Of a stretch of DNA of 16,312 nucleotides, positions 14,304-16,312 are shown piece by piece. The notes under the pieces were generated by a model that saw only the letters and a list, made by a program, of their open reading frames with translations, ran no database searches and was not told where the DNA came from. Each line of letters starts with the position of its first letter. Within the stretch, counting starts at the first letter, position 1. A program made the position numbers and the translations under genes. The stretch covers positions 1 through 16,312 of the forward strand of contig JALHSW010000035.1 of the NCBI GenBank assembly GCA_022865365.1, read 5' to 3'. The DNA comes from Acidimicrobiia bacterium (lineage in GTDB: Bacteria; Actinomycetota; Acidimicrobiia; IMCC26256; PALSA-555).

Positions 14304-14334
14304 ACATACTCCCGAACGGGATGTACTCCCGAAC
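14304..14334 (+). promoter_or_regulatory. Direct repeats and small inverted repeats between livM and the binding-protein gene
   Basis: TACTCCCGAAC occurs at 14307-14317 and 14324-14334, a 17-base period. CCC (14311-14313) can pair with GGG (14318-14320), and flanking ACAT (14304-14307) matches ATGT (14321-14324). GGGA (14318-14321) can alternatively pair with TCCC (14327-14330). The element could adjust expression of the binding protein relative to the permeases, or bind a regulator. Neither is shown. Confidence 0.4.
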
Positions 14335-14353
14335 TCCATGTATCCCCAAGAAC

Positions 14354-14360
14354 GAGGAGG
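14354..14360 (+). promoter_or_regulatory. Strong ribosome-binding site GAGGAGG of the solute-binding protein gene
   Basis: GAGGAGG ends four bases before ATG 14365 and is the best Shine-Dalgarno match in the liv operon. It decides against the in-frame upstream ATG 14338. A strong site fits the need for more binding protein than permease. Confidence 0.8.
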
Positions 14361-14364
14361 CACC

Positions 14365-15627
14365 ATGTACCGACGAGGACTTCGAGCGTTCCTGACGCTC
14401 GCGGTCGCGGCAGGGCTCGTCGTGGGGGTGACCGCTCCCGCGGTTGCCCGCGTCCACGCCAAGGCTCCGCCGTCGACCGACGGTTTCGACGGAAAGACGA
14501 TCAAGCTCGGAGTGATCACGCCCCTGACAGGGACCGTGAGCCTCATCGGCACGCCCCTCACCGCGGGGAACCAGCTCTGGTGGGACTACGTCAACAAGGA
14601 GCTCGGTGGCGTCGGCGGGAAGTACAAGGTCGAGCTGGTCGAGGAGGACAGCCAGTACCAGCCCGCGACGGCGATCCAGGCCTACGACAAGATCAAGGGC
14701 GACGTCGTCGACTTCCAGCAGATCCTCGGGACCCAGGTCACCAAGGCGCTCCTGCCGAAGATGCAGGTCGACCAGAGCGCCGGCGGACCCGCGACGCTCG
14801 ACTCGACGTGGGTGAAGAACCCGAACCTGTTCCCGATTGGTGCGCCGTACCAGATCGAGGCGATCAACGGGCTCGACTACTACACCAAGAACGGTGGCAA
14901 GGGGAAGAAGGTCTGTGCCCTCGCCCAGGACGACGAGTTCGGCCAGGCCGGGCTCGACGGCTTCGCGTACGCGAAGAAGGCGCTGAAGCTCAAGACCGGG
15001 CCGACCGAGCGGTTCAAGACCGGCGAGGACCTCACGGCCCAGATCCAGTCGCTCTCCGACGCGAAGTGCGACGCGGTGCTCACCGTGGCCACCGCGGTCG
15101 ACGCGACGGCGATCGTCACCAAGTCGATCGCGCTGAACTTCTCGCCGCAGATGATCGCCTTGGGGGTGTTCTGGCTGCCGGTGTTCGCGCAGAGCCCGAA
15201 CCTGCAGCAGTTCCTGGTCGACCACGTCATCGTGTCGACCCAGCCGGGGGCGGCATGGGGTGACTCCTCGATCCCGGGGATGAGCGCGTTCCTCAAGCAA
15301 CAGCAGCAGTACGCACCGAGCCAGAAGCCGGACCCGTACTTCGCGTTCGGGTACGTGCAGGGCCAGGCGCTGTACCAGATCCTGCAGAAGGCGGTGAAGA
15401 ACGGCGACCTGTCGCACGAGGGCATCCTCAAGGCCTCGAACCAGGTCGGGACGCTGAAGTTCGACGGGCTCTCCGGCGACTACAAGTACGGCAAGTCCGC
15501 CGCTGACCGCAACCCGCCACGCGCGACGACGGTGTTCAAGGTGGACCCGACCCAGCCGATCGGGCTCGCACCGGTCGGGCCGCCGGCGGCGTCGAAGGCC
15601 GCGACGACGTACCCGATCCCCGGCTGA
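14365..15627 (+). CDS. Exported ABC transporter substrate-binding protein (LivJ/LivK type, periplasmic-binding type 1 fold)
   Basis: A 420-residue exported protein. The signal peptide is basic at residues 3-7, hydrophobic at about 8-27, with cleavage likely after AVA near 28. There is no cysteine in that region, so no lipobox. The mature part shows IKLGVITPLTGTVSLIG, LWWDYVNKELGGVGGKYKV and LVEEDSQYQP, the standard start of Peripla_BP_6-like receptors. Later come IGAPYQIEAINGLDYY, QDDEFGQAG and FAFGYVQGQALYQIL. C184 and C235 could form a disulfide. ATG 14365 is chosen for the GAGGAGG site. As last gene of the liv operon it should deliver ligand to LivHM. The ligand is unknown; the neighbouring synthetase suggests a carboxylic acid rather than an amino acid. 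Confidence 0.9.
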   Translation: MYRRGLRAFLTLAVAAGLVVGVTAPAVARVHAKAPPSTDGFDGKTIKLGVITPLTGTVSLIGTPLTAGNQLWWDYVNKELGGVGGKYKVELVEEDSQYQPATAIQAYDKIKGDVVDFQQILGTQVTKALLPKMQVDQSAGGPATLDSTWVKNPNLFPIGAPYQIEAINGLDYYTKNGGKGKKVCALAQDDEFGQAGLDGFAYAKKALKLKTGPTERFKTGEDLTAQIQSLSDAKCDAVLTVATAVDATAIVTKSIALNFSPQMIALGVFWLPVFAQSPNLQQFLVDHVIVSTQPGAAWGDSSIPGMSAFLKQQQQYAPSQKPDPYFAFGYVQGQALYQILQKAVKNGDLSHEGILKASNQVGTLKFDGLSGDYKYGKSAADRNPPRATTVFKVDPTQPIGLAPVGPPAASKAATTYPIPG

Positions 15628-15660
15628 GTCCGGAGCAGGGTTCTGACGGAGAGGACCGAG

Positions 15661-15690
15661 GTAGGGGGGCGGCCACGGCCGCCCCCCTAC
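15661..15690 (+). terminator. Perfect 14-bp inverted repeat: operon terminator and/or operator
   Basis: GTAGGGGGGCGGCC (15661-15674) is the exact reverse complement of GGCCGCCCCCCTAC (15677-15690), with AC between. As RNA this is a very stable GC hairpin located 33 bases after the binding-protein stop. It lacks a T-run, as many actinobacterial terminators do. It also lies ten bases before the tetR start, so it could be a palindromic operator. Confidence 0.65.
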
Positions 15691-15693
15691 GCT
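15688..15693 (+). promoter_or_regulatory. Candidate -10 element (TACGCT) of tetR overlapping the palindrome
   Basis: TACGCT fits TANNNT. Its first three bases are the end of the inverted repeat, and it ends six bases before ATG 15700, which suggests a leaderless tetR mRNA. The -35 region is G-rich with no match to TTGACA. Confidence 0.35.
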
Positions 15694-15699
15694 CGGGGC

Positions 15700-16312
15700 A
15701 TGGATTCCCCAGTTCCGGACCAACGCGAGTTGGTCTACGCGGGCACGTACGAGTGCGTGGCCCTCTACGGGCTCGCCAAGACGACCGTCGACGACGTCGC
15801 CCGGGCTTCGGGGGTGTCGCGCGCGACCGTCTATCGCATGTTTCCGGGCGGGCGCGACCAGATCATGCGCGAGACCGTCGGGTGGGAGATGAACCGCTTC
15901 TTCGCCCGACTCGCGGCCGAGGTCGAGAACGCGCGTGACATCGAGACCCGCCTGGAGCGCGGCCTGGCCTTTGCCCGGCGCTCGCTGCTGGAGCACGAGG
16001 TCCTCCAGAAGGTGCTGGCGACCGAACCCGACGCCCTGCTGCCGCTCATGACCGTCGAGCAACACCGGGTGCTGCGCTACATCACGGCGTATCTGGCACC
16101 CTTGCTCGAGGCGGAGCGGGCGGCGGGGCGGCTCCGAGAAGGTGTCGACGTGGACCTCGCGGCTGACTACGTTGCGCGGACGCTGCTCTCGTTGATCGGG
16201 AGCCCCGGGCGCTGGGATCTCGCCGATCCGGCTGCCGTCCGGGGTCTCGTGGGCCGTGAGCTGCTCGGGGGGATCTTGCGAGCCCCTTCGGGGAACCGCA
16301 CCCCCACCCGCG
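15700..16312 (+). CDS. TetR-family transcriptional regulator, open at window end
   Basis: The frame runs 204 codons without a stop to the window edge, so the C-terminus may be incomplete, although TetR proteins are usually about 190-220 residues. The N-terminal helix-turn-helix is clear: GLAKTTVDDVARASGVSRAT from residue 24, then VYRMFPGGRDQIM, the recognition helix and following turn of TetR proteins. The C-terminal ligand-binding half is helical and has no recognisable ligand signature. The closing GNRTPTR looks like a tail. ATG 15700 directly follows the candidate -10. Its place after the liv operon suggests it senses the transported acid or its CoA ester and represses the operon or itself; this is inference. 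Confidence 0.85.
   Translation, partial: MDSPVPDQRELVYAGTYECVALYGLAKTTVDDVARASGVSRATVYRMFPGGRDQIMRETVGWEMNRFFARLAAEVENARDIETRLERGLAFARRSLLEHEVLQKVLATEPDALLPLMTVEQHRVLRYITAYLAPLLEAERAAGRLREGVDVDLAADYVARTLLSLIGSPGRWDLADPAAVRGLVGRELLGGILRAPSGNRTPTR

Noticed and set aside
14254..14364. N-terminal extension of the binding protein to an upstream start, or to ATG 14338
   Set aside because: Extension to 14254 would overlap livM, and both choices would place extra residues ahead of the signal peptide. ATG 14365 has the strong GAGGAGG site.
14188..16065. Long open frame on the minus strand (625 codons) opposite the binding-protein and tetR genes
   Set aside because: It mirrors high-GC coding DNA on the + strand, shows no recognisable domain, and overlaps strongly supported genes. 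It is a composition artefact.

Overview
The window is high-GC DNA from a bacterium, read entirely on the + strand. It looks actinobacterial: the order nrnA-truB-ribF-rpsO-pnp-M16 peptidase-dapB matches the actinobacterial arrangement, GTG starts are frequent, and several start codons lie only 6-8 bases after a TANNNT element, as in leaderless mRNAs. A LivFGHM-type ABC cluster with a built-in acyl-CoA synthetase would suit an Acidimicrobiia-like lineage, but that finer placement is inference.

Region 1 (1-8753) is a translation, RNA-processing and cofactor block. It holds the 3' end of a DHH/DHHA1 oligoribonuclease (nrnA), truB (tRNA pseudouridine 55 synthase), ribF (FMN/FAD synthesis), an exported HExxH metallopeptidase of unknown role, rpsO (S15), pnp (PNPase with a long RD/RGG tail), an M16 zinc peptidase and dapB (lysine/diaminopimelate synthesis). 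truB, ribF and the metallopeptidase are joined by one-base stop/start overlaps. The 210-base rpsO-pnp spacer is unusually structured: a 15-bp hairpin follows rpsO, and a hairpin masks the pnp ribosome-binding site. The anti-RBS segment can also pair with the left arm of the first hairpin, so the leader could act as a switch.

Region 2 (8754-15690) is an uptake operon: livF, livG, an AMP-binding long-chain acyl-CoA synthetase-like gene, livH, livM and an exported type-1 solute-binding protein. It starts from a recognisable promoter (TTGCTC, 17 bases, TAACGT, 8 bases, GTG) and ends at a perfect 14-bp inverted repeat. The synthetase is inserted between livG and livH with 4-base overlaps on both sides. 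This suggests that an imported carboxylic acid is activated to a CoA thioester on entry (inference).

Region 3 (15700-16312) is a TetR-family regulator that stays open to the window end. Its probable -10 element overlaps the right arm of the inverted repeat, so that repeat may be both the operon terminator and an operator.

A recurring oddity is short tandem duplication exactly at gene junctions: 26 bp x3 before truB, 16 bp x2 over the dapB stop, and 14 bp x2 across livF/livG. In the first and third cases the copies create micro-ORFs whose stops overlap the next start codon, so translational coupling is kept. No tRNA, rRNA, CRISPR array, transposon or phage gene was seen, and no gene-free stretch exceeds 300 bases.
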